In this document: piece by piece, positions 11,156-22,674 of the stretch
How the letters are laid out: each line of letters begins with the position of its first letter
Position numbering within the stretch: position 1 is the first letter of the stretch
Origin: Zerene cesonia
Lineage: Eukaryota > Arthropoda > Insecta > Lepidoptera > Pieridae
Assembly (NCBI RefSeq): GCF_012273895.1
Contig: NC_052110.1
Coordinates: 930,001 to 994,000, forward strand
Length of the DNA: 64,000 bases
Reading direction: 5' to 3'
The notes under the pieces: generated by a model
What the model saw: the letters and a program-made list of their open reading frames with translations, nothing else
What the model was told of the DNA's origin: nothing
The model's database searches: none
Program-made: the position numbers and the translations under genes

Positions 11156-13099
11156 TGTTAACGTGTACACGATAGCACAATGCAATAACTAATATATTTT
11201 TAACGTTTCACGTTTTGTTGTTTTTTAAAATGTATGCAGCCAAAATGTTCCTTTTAATTTACATTTTAATTCATAATAATGAATTAAATAAACGAAGTAA
11301 ATTAATATGCGTTTCACTGATCAATTGTTGCTCCGGAAAATTGTTACATATATTACGTGGACATAATTACATCTATATAGTCAGTTTGTATTGCAATATT
11401 GGAAAGCATACGTGTTGATCTATTAATTACTGGAGAAAAATTTTCAAATTCCACACTAAATTTTACGCTTTCATATAATTATAATCTATTTATTCATATA
11501 TTGAACGCATCTATTCATAATTTCTCTCTACTTTTCATAATAACTGCAACGTCAAGCCTAAAAAAACTGCGCATTGAATAATCAAATATCAACATACAAC
11601 TGCCGTTAGAGTGCATTCCTTACTGGCAATTTATACGGCATATAAACAAGCGCTGCTATGCTAGCTATATTTCCTCACAACAGCGAGCTTATGATATTGA
11701 AAGAAAACAATTTCCTTGCAACTAATGAATTTGAAGTGCGAAACAGAGATGTTGCTGTTGAGGTACAAATGGCCCTTGCGATTCAACAGTTGGTTACGAG
11801 TACGGATAGCAACGTTATTGTTTTGTGGAACGGTTCGGGTAATATAAATTTTTATGTTGCTTTTAGCATAGTATTCATATCGATTACGGAAAATGTTTTT
11901 AATGATTCTATTTAATGCCTTATACATTTTAAATATAATTAATAATTATTCATTAAAAAAAATCTAATAATAATGAAAATATCTCTAATATAAACCTTAA
12001 CAGTAATAAGATGTATTTCTACTTGATACTATAAATATATTTTTCCTTTCCAAAATTTTTCAACGATTTCAATTGATAAAACGTACATAAATATATGGTA
12101 AGAAAAGTTTTAAAAAAATTGAACTAAATTATCTAGTTTTACATAATATAGAAATAAATAAGATAAATAAAATGCACATGTCATATAAAATACAAATAAA
12201 TTCTTTGAGATATGATCGCCATTATTAATGCATGTGAAATAAATGGATTTCAAGAGTATATTCGTGATGTTTATTTTTAAAGCAAACATTTTACTCTTTT
12301 AACTGAACCAGTTGAAAGGTGAACAACTGTAATATAAATATTGGAATTAAAAGTAAATGGAAATTTTGTCCCTTCCTTCCTTCATTCCTCTTTAAAACGA
12401 CATTACTACAACTGATAAGTTTGGAAGACATTATCTTTATCATAATAAAAAAAAAATTAAATGGCTAGAAATGACAACTGCGGATTTATTTTTTATTGAT
12501 TTAATTCTCTCCTTACAGTTCATATTCATAATAATTAAAACTGTCGTAATTATAATACCGATATTTACCGACCGCCAGCGCCATCGACATAAGGAACAAG
12601 GATTCGGCTGTATTGATATTGATGAATATATTAATTAACACCGAATTAAGTTAACTTACTGTACATATCAGCAAAACTCTCAATATCAAAGTACATTTTT
12701 ATAAACTTTATATCTTTACGAATAACAATAGAAATTTAAATTGATTATCAATGTATTTATTTGTTAATACGCTTAGTTGCTCTGAAAATGTCTTCGAACG
12801 GAAATCAACAAGTGAAATTGAAGCGACATTTAAAATAAGAGTATGGTATAATAATTCTGTATGAAAACTGATGTTTATTTGATATTAATATTCATCGATA
12901 CAATACGTAAGGTATCTATGTTATTATCTAATTTTAACTGAGCGAAATAATCGAAATGTATATGTATAACTCTTTCTCGATTACTAATAATGTCATTCAT
13001 TGCTTTTTCAGAACATTATATTTTAGAATCTGAATCCTTAAATATGAATAGGTCAACTGATGCGGAATATTTATTAAAGACTTATCATTTATTATCGAC

Positions 13100-13300
13100 G
13101 CCTCCTTGGCACAGTGGTAAACGCGTGAGCGTAGAACCGAGGGATCCTGGGTTCGATTCCCGGTGGGGACAATAAAAAAAAATGTCTCGGTCTGGCAGGA
13201 CACATAAGGCTGATCACCTACTTGTCCATAAAGAAAATCAATCGATTAGTGAAACAGATGTATATCATCTGCCCTATACCCCAGTACACGGGACTTCACT
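13100..13300 (+). repeat. tRNA-derived SINE, family B
   Basis: The head is tRNA-like: A-box region TGGCACAGTGGTAAACGC near 13,106 and a perfect B box GGTTCGATTCC at 13,150-13,160. A body follows with ATGTCTCGGTCTGGCAGGAC and GATGTATATCATCTGCCC, ending near CCCAGTACACGGGACTTCA. Other copies lie at 5371 (degraded) and 42,066 (reverse). It sits about 280 bp upstream of the putative kinin promoter. Confidence 0.8.
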
Positions 13301-13577
13301 TTTTATTATTTATAACATTCCCCAATTTCAAAGTTTCGAGAGTTACAACGGTATTCGTAGTCAGTAGTATATGGTGTATTTCTTTAAAAAGCCTGAATTT
13401 ACAAACATATAACACTCACTTCAAATCAAACGTTTCTTGTGTTTGTATATCGTAAATGTCACCCAAAAACATGTACACAACTTAACACAAACGCAAATAA
13501 AGCATACAATTTCCATACAAACGCGACCACGAAAATTAATCGCGTGTGTATGCTGACGCTACTCGGATCCATGGCTG

Positions 13578-13612
13578 TATATATAAGAGTTGGGAGGTCC
13601 AACATCACCACA
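13578..13612 (+). promoter_or_regulatory. TATA core promoter, probably of the kinin gene
   Basis: TATATATAAG at 13,578-13,587 lies about 27-30 bases upstream of a CATCACCAC start region (13,604-13,612). A short exon with a consensus splice donor follows. Position and strand fit the kinin coding exon 9 kb downstream, with no other plus-strand coding sequence between them. Confidence 0.5.
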
Positions 13613-13696
13613 CTTCAAGCGGACGGCGGACAGTGAACAACATTGATGTTAATTATATAATAACCACACGATTTTTGAGGATTTCCTTCATACAAG
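13607..13696 (+). other. Putative non-coding first exon of the kinin transcript
   Basis: Segment from the presumed start to TACAAG|GTAAGA (donor GT at 13,697-13,698). It contains only a tiny upstream ORF (ATG at 13,646, stop at 13,658-13,660; four residues). The kinin coding exon begins four bases after an acceptor, so a separate 5' UTR exon must exist, and this is the best candidate seen. The join is inferred. Confidence 0.45.
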
Positions 13697-15016
13697 GTAA
13701 GATTTGTTTTAAGGTGTACGTTTAGTTTAATTTAAAAAAAGCATTTTTCCGGGTCTCCCAAAGTTAGTATACACAGTAAACGAAAGAGTGAATTTATATA
13801 TTTTTTACATACGGTTTTCATTAACATCATTATAAAATTAAATTACATCAAACACCAGTGAATAATATAATATTAATAAATTTGGACACCTCCAATCAAT
13901 TTGAATTCAACAAAACATAAGGAATGAACAAAAAACATATTATACAATTATTTAATAATTAAATCTTGCAAACTGAGTTTTACTTGAAATAAGGTGAATT
14001 TAAATATTAATAATAAATATTTTAAATAAAACTTAAATTAAAACCAATAAGCTATTAAATGCACTCTAAAGTTTAATTTTAAAAAAATTATGTTGAAGTG
14101 CTACGCGCTACGCGGCTACGCGGCTACGATATTCGTAGCACTTACGTTTATTTGTGAGTGCTTAAGGCTTAATATTCACTAATAACGGTTGAATGCAGGA
14201 TTAACGAATCAAAGTGGAAATTGAATAGGGAATTACGGTATAAGTTATTAATGTTGTTTATTATGAAGAACCGGTTCTAGATAAATATTTGATATTTATA
14301 ATCATTTCATAAGACTATTTCAATATTTATGTGCTTTTCTAAATTGGTTTAAAGGGAAAAAATATTCATAACTTTTCATAGAAGACAATTCATCAAAAAA
14401 TGTTCATTCGTTTAGATATAATAGCATAGATTACTTCTTCACCTTACAGTACGCTGGTAAATTCGCTGTAACTTAAACGTCTGATGCTGTATAGAAAACA
14501 CAGTATTTCATTAAAAAAAATTAAATACGTGTGAGAAACAAACATGCATTTTCAATTTCACAATGTATGAGTTTCAGATCACTGCAGAAGCAACAAATAT
14601 CTCTTATACATGAACCTATTATTTTTAACATTTGTAATATATTCGTTGTCTTAACAATTAAGTGCTTCAAATACGTGATGTTTCAATAAACATTAAAGTC
14701 AATTATATACTTCCAAATCATTATAATTAAGATCAATAGAAAATACACCAATGCTTTTATTAATTAACGTTTGTACAAGGCGTTGTTCAACATAACTCAG
14801 TGTTCGAAGAAAGTTAACGTAACCTAACATACGAGAGAAATGAACTTTAGCGAGTAATGGGGTTTTTGAATTAGATTACCTGCATTCTTTTTGTGTATAA
14901 CACGCGTAGGTATAGAAATAGAACACAATATAATGTTATATACTAGCTGAAAACGTCTTATTAGTTAACTAATTTTTAACATTGGTGATCATCAATCTCA
15001 CGAACTTTATAATAAT

Positions 15017-15174
15017 ACTAGCTGCACCCGGAAAACGCTGTTCTGCCTTACTCTTATCATTTAGGGGTATGAAAAAATACCGGATAAGCACAAAAAATTT
15101 CATCAAAATCGGTCAAGCCGTTTCGGAGGAGTATGGCAACGAAAACTGTGACACGAAAATTTTATATAAAAAGA
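15017..15174 (+). repeat. Dispersed non-autonomous repeat
   Basis: Begins TACTAGCTGCACCCGGAAAA, has the signature ttcatcaaaatcggtcaagc, and ends ctgtgacacgaaaattttat. These phrases typify short lepidopteran repeats. An open frame across it is incidental. Confidence 0.55.
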
Positions 15175-15443
15175 TAATAATATTAAATTCCTTATTTCGG
15201 AGTAACAAGGACCCAATACCAGTTTTTACAAAAATTAAGATTAAAATAAAATAAAAATTAGCACTTAAATAATACATATCCATTTATATCTTTATAAAAT
15301 TTGTATAGATAATGTATATATTGTTTATAGTAGGTAATGCATTAAGTTTAATATTTGAAATAAATTAAATTTAATATTTGATTGGCTGTTACGTGACAGT
15401 TTGCATTATAAAAATGCAGTTAAACCGAATTAATGAAGACTAA

Positions 15444-15545
15444 ATTCAAACTCAAATATTTATTTATTGAATAAGACTTCTTATAGAAGCAATTTTGAAT
15501 CACCATAACACAGTTTTAATATTTACCACCGGTTCTGCACTCTTA
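15444..15545 (+). repeat. Dispersed repeat, family E
   Basis: Shares CAAACTCAAATATTTATTTA, the agacttcttatag block and TTTACCACCGGTTC with 17,716-17,870. Truncated after the shared block. Confidence 0.5.
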
Positions 15546-16210
15546 AATGCAATAGGTGATAATTTTTTTTTTTTTGTGCTGTATGTGTTCATTTATTTAA
15601 CCGAACCCTTAATGTCGCGAATCCGATTCGTACTTGATCGAATTTTTAACATTATTTGAATACAATCGAAACTTATCATGAAGTAATAATATGGTTATTT
15701 TATTGTTTCTGAACTAAAGCGGACACGCAGAAAGTAATTAGTTTAGAAAAAAAATATTGTCATGCAATTTGGTAATTAAATTGTTTTTGTATCTTCTAAT
15801 TGAAACTGTGAAAGAAGGAAAATGGTTTATTGTTATGAATTGGCATTACCCAGTATGATGATAGGAGAGTGCTTACCGAAAATACCGTTATATAATTTTT
15901 TTCTTATTTTATTTATAAGAGGTAACTAACCATAAAAATTGTATCCCTATTATGTTTTTGAGTACGTTAAATTTTTTCTAAAGACCCACATACATCGGAT
16001 TAAAAACCAATTAATTTATGATACAATTCAACTCGCCTCGTATTATAATTTAAGGCTTAAAATTGAACACAGGCTTTATTATTTTTTTAATATATTCTCG
16101 CGAAAAATCGGTCGCCTTACAAGCTTATGTAGACTTTAAACAAGTGTAGCAAGAGCACAATGTGGATACCATATTCTAACCATGAATATATTTATACAAA
16201 CTCAAATGAA

Positions 16211-16509
16211 TGTGGGAGTCGAGCACGCTTCGGCACGAACCCCCGAATACATGAATAGCCCCACAGGAGATAGGCGTGATTTGGTTGTATGCGAGTGCTA
16301 TTGTGTATCGTTCGGTGCTAACTTCTTTCCTAATCATTCTCAGTCCCATCCTTTATTCCCTCCATTGATCCTCTTCTATCTATTATGGTCTATCTAAAGT
16401 TGGCAAACCATTTGCAAAGACGTAAGACTTCTGTAAATGTTCAAGGGCGGTGCTGGTTGCTTACCGTTAGGCGATCCACCAGCTCCTGTGCCAATTCTCA
16501 CATAAAAAA
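16211..16509 (+). repeat. Dispersed repeat family A, near full length
   Basis: Head TGTGGGAGTCGAGCACGCTT, middle with a C/T-rich stretch (cctttattccctccattgat), tail GGCGATCCACCAGCTCCTGT and then CACATAAAAAA. It matches the 43.0-kb copy from end to end with internal indels. No coding capacity, so non-autonomous. Confidence 0.65.
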
Positions 16510-17715
16510 CCACATTAAATTACGACTTTAAAGCGCTTATACCTGCTAGACAGTTGTTATATAGACCAGTTTATACATGTAACCATATTTTAAGTGTTCA
16601 GCACATTTTATATAGAATCTCTATAAAAATACGAGTTTATTCTGTAAATACATCACATTAGTGCGATAATCCCTACCTCAATTTTATGACAAAACATTGA
16701 AACATTGGCAAAATCAAATACCATATTCATTCGCAATTACATTTTCGTATCAATGCCGTGTATTCAAAAGCTTTGTCTATGCCCCTACAACAATAGCCAA
16801 TGGTCCTCTATGAGACAGTTTGCGGTTTAACGTTTGACCGCAGCAGGCACAAGAAATACAATGCAACTCGCAGATTAACATCCTGTGCTGTTATAAATAT
16901 AGAAGCTTTGATAAACATGCGTATATGAGATAGGTGGAACAAATTGGGCTTAACGATATTTTGTAGACCTTGGAAATGTTTATCTGAATTTAAAGTAAAC
17001 TGTACTAATTTGATAGAAAAAGTATTTATTGCCAAAAATATGATACGACTACATTATTTCATACGATTAAATGAGGCAAACGGAACCAGCCGCAGCTAAA
17101 TGCCGTACGAAACAAGCGGTAAGAAAAATTCTATCAAAATTATAAAGATTCAACTTCACTTGTGGTCACACAACACATAGGGTATATATGTGCCACGGGT
17201 GAAGCTGGGGCGAACAGCTTGTAAATGACAAAATATATATACAATATGTATATTATACAATGAATATTTTTTTTGTCTTTACAATGCATTCCAAATGCAT
17301 TGAAATAAAATTTATTTTTACATTTTCAATGTTCGGCACGTGTTAGGGGCATAGAAATCTAAAGTAAAAGAGACTTGGATTTTCAGCTGTACGTACTCAC
17401 AGTGAAGTCATCCAATACATTAGGATGCAATGCACCGTTGCTGAAAATGCTTTTAACATAATGTTAGGTATAAGCTTTACTAGCGGCTTGTGTAAAGTTC
17501 AATGAAAATCCTGCATCGAAATATGCTACAAATAACAATTTTTAATGTTTTATAACAATAAAACTTTAAAAATGATCATAATAAATATCAAAAATTTGTG
17601 GTTGGGTATAAGAATAATATAGGAAAACAAAAAAAATTACATGTCTTTAGAAAATATTATGTATAATAATTTTAGAAAATATTGTTTATAACAAATCTAC
17701 ATTGTTAAATGGTTA

Positions 17716-17870
17716 CCAATCAAACTCAAACATTTATTTATTCAATTAGACTTCTTATAGCACTTTTGAATCGTAATTTTACAGTTTTAACATTTACCAC
17801 CGATTCGGAAAGCAGTTTCTACACAGAAGAGCCGGCAAGAAACTTTGTAATTGCTTTTATAAATGAATTT
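17716..17870 (+). repeat. Dispersed repeat, family E
   Basis: Contains tcaaactcaaacatttattt, ttagacttcttatagcactt, TTTACCACCGATTCGGAAAG and AGAAGAGCCGGCAAGAAACT. Related to 15,444-15,545 and to a weaker remnant near 58,005-58,075. Confidence 0.55.
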
Positions 17871-17954
17871 CAATTTTATATTGTATTTCTACATAATATG
17901 AATCGTTGTTATAACGTGTTTTAAACATATCACATCTTGTTCATTTGACGTATT

Positions 17955-18263
17955 CATCATCATCATCATCATCAGCCCATATTTGTTCCCACTGCTGGGA
18001 CACAGGCCTCCTAAGAGGGAGGCCATAATCCACCACGCTGGCCAAGTGCGGGTTGGCAGATGTCGCATGTCGTCGAACTTTTGATTCTTGGACATGCCGG
18101 TTTCCTCACGATGTTTTCCTTCACCGTTTTAAGCAGTGGTGATGTTATCCACACGTGCAGATAAATTGAAAAATCAATTTATTTCCTGCACGCTCGGCCC
18201 GGTCTCGAACCTCGGCTTGTCGATTTTGAAGTCCGAGGTTCTCACCACTGAGCCACCACTGCT
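17955..18263 (-). repeat. tRNA-derived SINE with (GAT)n tail, family C
   Basis: Read on the minus strand it begins GCAGTGGTGGCTCAGTGGTG (A-box region), has the B box GGTTCGAGACC, and ends in CCCAGCAGTGGGAACAAATA and a short (GAT)n tail. Almost the same layout as the copy at 59,793-60,137. A 9-bp direct repeat TGACGTATT flanks it (17,946-17,954 and 18,277-18,285), but the right copy is 14 bp away from the tRNA-like head, so target-site status is uncertain. Confidence 0.8.
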
Positions 18264-18707
18264 TTATTTTTTTACATGACGTATTATTGTCTTCTAAATA
18301 AAATCTCCTTTTAAGGAGCATAAGCGAGCTTGCACAACTTTAATACTTTTGAAGAAACAACAATGCTTTGAGGTTTTTTGTGTTAATAGTTCCAACATCG
18401 TTTTCAAGTTTCTTTTATAACTTCCCATTCCTGAATCCAACAATCCATGACCTGACTGAAAATTACATACTTAAAAATGCACATTTAGGTATTGCACAGA
18501 ATTTAAAATTTTCTAGTATAATATCAATTATTTTTAATTAGATCTTTTTTTCAAATCAATAAAAACAGAAAGCCCTAGCTTATATTGTGCTATACTTAAA
18601 TATATTCTGATTTATATACAAAACGTTTTTGGGTAAGCTCTGTAAGCAGAGAACGTTCAGAGTTCCGTTTAGAATTACTAAGGAATCCAGCATCACAAAT
18701 TTTTATT

Positions 18708-18930
18708 TTTATTTTTAGAGTTCTGTACCCACAGGGTAGTATTAATAAGACTTCGCTGTCTATCTGTCCGTCCGTCTACCTCAGGCTGTATCATGAACCA
18801 TGATCCTGTTGACATTTTGAGAGATGATGTATTACTGTTGCCGCTATAACAATAAATAAAAAATGGATAAAGAATTGTTTGGCACGGTCATAAATTGGAT
18901 CGGTGACCAGTTTTTTATAGCTATTCTTTA
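18708..18930 (+). repeat. Dispersed repeat, family F
   Basis: Signature phrases gttctgtacccacagggtag, tgtctatctgtccgtccgtc and gttgccgctataacaataaa are those of a widespread lepidopteran non-coding repeat. Only one copy seen here. Confidence 0.45.
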
Positions 18931-19181
18931 GATCATTCATTGTTTCACTGATCAACAGATATAATAATAGTACCTGGATGACCGAGCTTTGCTCGGTATT
19001 TTTTTTTTTTGTTTTAACGTTAATTATTCGCCAAAAAATATTATTATTATTCGCCAATAGATGTCAGGAAGAGTCATAATAAATTGGGACTACTCAAATG
19101 CCTCCTATTTGATAAAAAAGTAAGTTTAAGTCGATAAAACACGAATAAAACACGAATATGACATTTTCTAAAAAAGACTCC

Positions 19182-19262
19182 TAGCTAGACCGATTTATCG
19201 CCCCCAAAACCCCCTATATACAAAATTTCATGAAAATCGTTGGAGCCGATTCCGAGATTCCA
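19182..19262 (+). repeat. Dispersed repeat fragment next to TA-rich simple sequence
   Basis: Contains CTAGCTAGACCGATTTATCG, then caaaatttcatgaaaatcgt and ggagccgattccgagattc, before a run of alternating TA/CATA at 19,262-19,290. Confidence 0.45.
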
Positions 19263-19857
19263 ATTATATATATACATATATATATATACAAGAATTGCTC
19301 GTTTAAAGATATAAGATATACACCTATATACACAATTATTAATGGATTAAATAAGATTAGTGATAATATTAGTGATATCTTGAATTTAAATGTATCTTAT
19401 TCAACACGCTAAGAACTGGCATTATTTCTAATGTACGATTGTTAAAAATAAAGTTCTCTCAAGTCAATTTTCATTTTATAAAGACTCCCGCATAATAAAC
19501 GTGGACGTAATTAAACACTTATATTTATAACCCTCACATATATCAAGTTTAAACACCAACTCGATTGAAAACTCATAAGAAAAACAAAAGTTTTGCAGCT
19601 GTGTTTTATAGGAATAACAGATCTTTATTAACATGATATTATTGTTTGCTAACGAGATGTAATTTGAAGTTGATCACTTTTCTCACAACTAGATTTATTA
19701 ATTTTTTATATATTGTTGGCACACTTTTATTAGCTTTACCTAAACGTTTGTTTGTAACCGACTCTTTGGATCTCGATTTTGTACCACCTTATATGTACAT
19801 ACAGATTTTAGGAATTCTATAATTAAAGCGTGTTTCAAATTAATTTTAACTATGTTT

Positions 19858-19975
19858 ATTACAAATAATACTTTATTGCACAAACTCAAAAAAATAACAA
19901 TAATGGTACAATAATATAATAAAAGAGACATCTTTGTCAAGAGGCGGTCTTATTGCTAAATCGCAATCTCGACCA
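19858..19975 (-). repeat. Family G 3'-tail fragment
   Basis: In reverse it carries the CTGGTCGAGATTGCGATTTA, AAGACCGCCTC and A/T-rich tail pattern seen at 11,033 and 54,240. More diverged than those copies. Confidence 0.4.
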
Positions 19976-20446
19976 GGTATGGTAAAGGAAACCTATGAAG
20001 TTCATGGAATATTGGAAAAATTATATCTTTTTACATGCGTAATTATGAATTTCGCAACTTTCAGTAACACTGAATTGAGTTTTCCCTATTAAACTATTCC
20101 AGTTCTTCCGCATTTTAATGAAACTAGAGTAACATAAAATAGAAAAAAATATATAACGTTTTTAAAAATGTGATTTCAACACGTTGCATCTCGCAGCTTG
20201 GAAGTTTTGACATCAAACCAATCTAAAACAAGTCGAAAGCGTTTTTTGTACTTATTAAAAGATAACCTTTTGAAAATAATAAGACGCAAAATACCCGTTC
20301 AACAACAACTTTAGCGGTACCGTTGTAATCTAACTTTTAATCAAAAAAATTAAATTTATTATCTGAGCTCTGTGGCGTCTTTAACTTTTCATAAAAAGAG
20401 AATTACAATAAGAACTGTTTAAAGTGACTTTTGGAGTTTTTTTTTA

Positions 20447-20645
20447 ATGTCATCGTCGGCAATGGAGCTCGCGGGTCGCCTGATGGTAAGCGCTACCATC
20501 GCTCATGAACATTTGGAGACGTAAGGGCGATTGCAGACCTTACGCCTCTACAAATAGATTGCCGACTTAATTGGAAAGGTCTTAAGAAAAAAGGAAAGGA
20601 CTTGTAATGGTAAGGAATAGGAGGTCTCCGGCCCCCCATTCTCCG
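20447..20645 (-). repeat. Dispersed repeat family A, 5'-truncated, reverse orientation
   Basis: In reverse it has the C/T-rich middle, GTCGGCAATCTATTTGTAGA, then GGTAGCGCTTACCATCAGGC and the tail ending ACGATGACATTAAAAA. The GTGGGAGTCGAGC head is missing. Open frames across it are not genes. Confidence 0.65.
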
Positions 20646-22674
20646 AAAAAAACTCAGTAGGATGCCACTATTTAAAGTTATAGGCATAAAACCAATTGCA
20701 ACGCAGTGAACGGGTCCTGAAACACATTGGAATTCCTTCTTATTTCGAAAATAAAAATGATATCTTTTTTTTTCATTGTACCATGCAGTTTTGGCAAATG
20801 TTTGGTATATTTTCATGCAATGGCATATATGGAATGCAAAAATCTAAGATGGGCTCGTATTTCTATTTAGTTTTTTAAAAACTAAACCTAACCTAACCAA
20901 CCAATCTCTTCATTAATTTTTCATTCCACTAGATTTGTTTAGAGAAAATTAGCATTTTGTCACATCACTAAACATTTTAGCAAAAAACGTAATACACAAG
21001 AATATTCGACATATTTCGTGGCATCTCTAGAGATTTCGATTTCTCTGCTACCCTCCTTTCCCTGTGACAATACACCCGTTAGAAGAGACGCGGACAGTTA
21101 TTTTCGTATAAAATATTATGAATCAGTAATAACAATATCAACTCGTGGGCGTATTATTTACAGTCGTGGACGCTTCCGAATATCTCCTCAAATTAACAAT
21201 TACGTTGGCGTTAATTTTCAAAGTATTTAAAACTATTCTTGAGAATTTGTCCTAAACGCCGTAAAGAAAAGGCAGATACTTACCGAGTTTAACTTCTATT
21301 TTAAAATGTAATTAATCTCGGTGATGAACGATCTATTGTCATAGTCATTTTGCACTTAGTAACTCGTTCTATTCAGTATAAAATAGCTATTGGCGGGATG
21401 TTTTTGACAATTTTACATAGTAGTTGCTATTTAAGATTTACACGTGTTCTTAACAAAACTTAAGGTTTTTCCTTTACGTGTAGAGGTATATACCTCATTC
21501 AAATAATATTTCGTTTTATAGTATAAGTAGAAATATGTTTTTTTTCACAAACATTAAAACGTTCATTTAAAACTTTAAAATATAAAGAACAGATTAACAA
21601 GATGCAAAGATCCTATGTTAGCTGTTTATGTCGCAAACAAATTGCAAATAAATATAATGACTCTCCTGGAATCCGATTATTCGCCCCTTTAACTCAATAA
21701 TTTAAATTCATTCAGGCCCTCATCTGAACTAGTCCATTACGACAATATTGTTTCTGCATTCCTTTGAAGTTTTTCTTTGTCTCCTGTTCGTAAATATTGA
21801 CAATTTTAATAGCTTGGGCGCTGAATTTACCTTTACCCTTTAAACGAGTGAGGTGCCGTGATGTTGTTCAGATATTTTTTTGCTTTTCATTTGTACCTAC
21901 AGATGTTAAAAATTGTGAGTCGTTCAGCTCGGTTCCATACTAATTCTATATAAAACTCATAGGTCTTTATTAATCGCTTTTGATATTTTTATATATAAAA
22001 TAAAATTTGCTTATCTTCTTGAGTTTATTTACTACTTTCTTTAAAAGCAACTCTCTTTGAATACCTACAAGCGAGACAACTAACTACAAATGTTGTGCGA
22101 GTAACAGTCTAAACTTGAAACGGACAGAAAACACTTTGATAATAATGCATTGTTTAAATATGTATTAAGTAAACTTAGGTACCTACAATTATACTCATAT
22201 ATGTATAATGTTTGGGGGCAATATGCGGTTAATGTAGTAATAAACTTATTGTATGAAATCCCCAATGGTGTACCGAAAGAAACTAGTCAATTTCTGTATC
22301 GTACACGTAGTTACTGGTTCGCAAAGTTTATTAAATCGTATTAACATACACTGCACGTTGTTTCCATGAAGTTTATGATAAATTTAGAATACTTAGATTC
22401 AGCGTGTTATTGTTAGAGAAACGATCGTTTTAAATTGTTGAGATAATTAAGTTATCCCACATAATTTTTAGGACTTCAAGGTCAATCAAAAGATTGGTTT
22501 TCACTTTAAAAAGATAAGATTTAATTATATCTAGTTAGGTAGATATAAATAAGAGTTTTCATTTCGATACCGTAGCGAGATTAGATTTTTACAAAATAAA
22601 TAGATATATTATAATTACAACGACACAGTCACGCTGATTAGATATTCAATTCAATATTTAAATTTTTCAGGATC

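Larger units (their letters stand above)
6457..13099. other. Intergenic region with repeat remnants, no supported gene
   Basis: No coding gene recognised. Apart from the repeats listed separately it holds a CTTCGCCCG-type remnant near 8350-8385, a microsatellite-like run of GA just left of it (6199-6213), and an unexplained GC-richer block at 11,640-11,850 that is open in one frame on each strand. Confidence 0.4.
13697..22670 (+). other. Putative 9-kb first intron of the kinin gene
   Basis: Bounded by donor GTAAGA at 13,697 and acceptor AATTTTTCAG ending at 22,670. It is filled with repeats in both orientations (listed separately) and a GCTACG-rich hairpin at 14,096-14,143. A CTTCGCCCG-type remnant in reverse lies near 17,185-17,225, and TA-rich simple sequence at 19,262-19,290. 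No other coding exon recognised. Confidence 0.4.

Noticed and set aside
13106..13162. tRNA gene
   Set aside because: A and B boxes are present, but the rest does not fold as a tRNA and the same head recurs with a common body at 5371 and 42,066. It is a SINE.
20493..20816. Minus-strand open frame of 107 codons
   Set aside because: It runs through a family A repeat copy, and the residues match no protein family I know.
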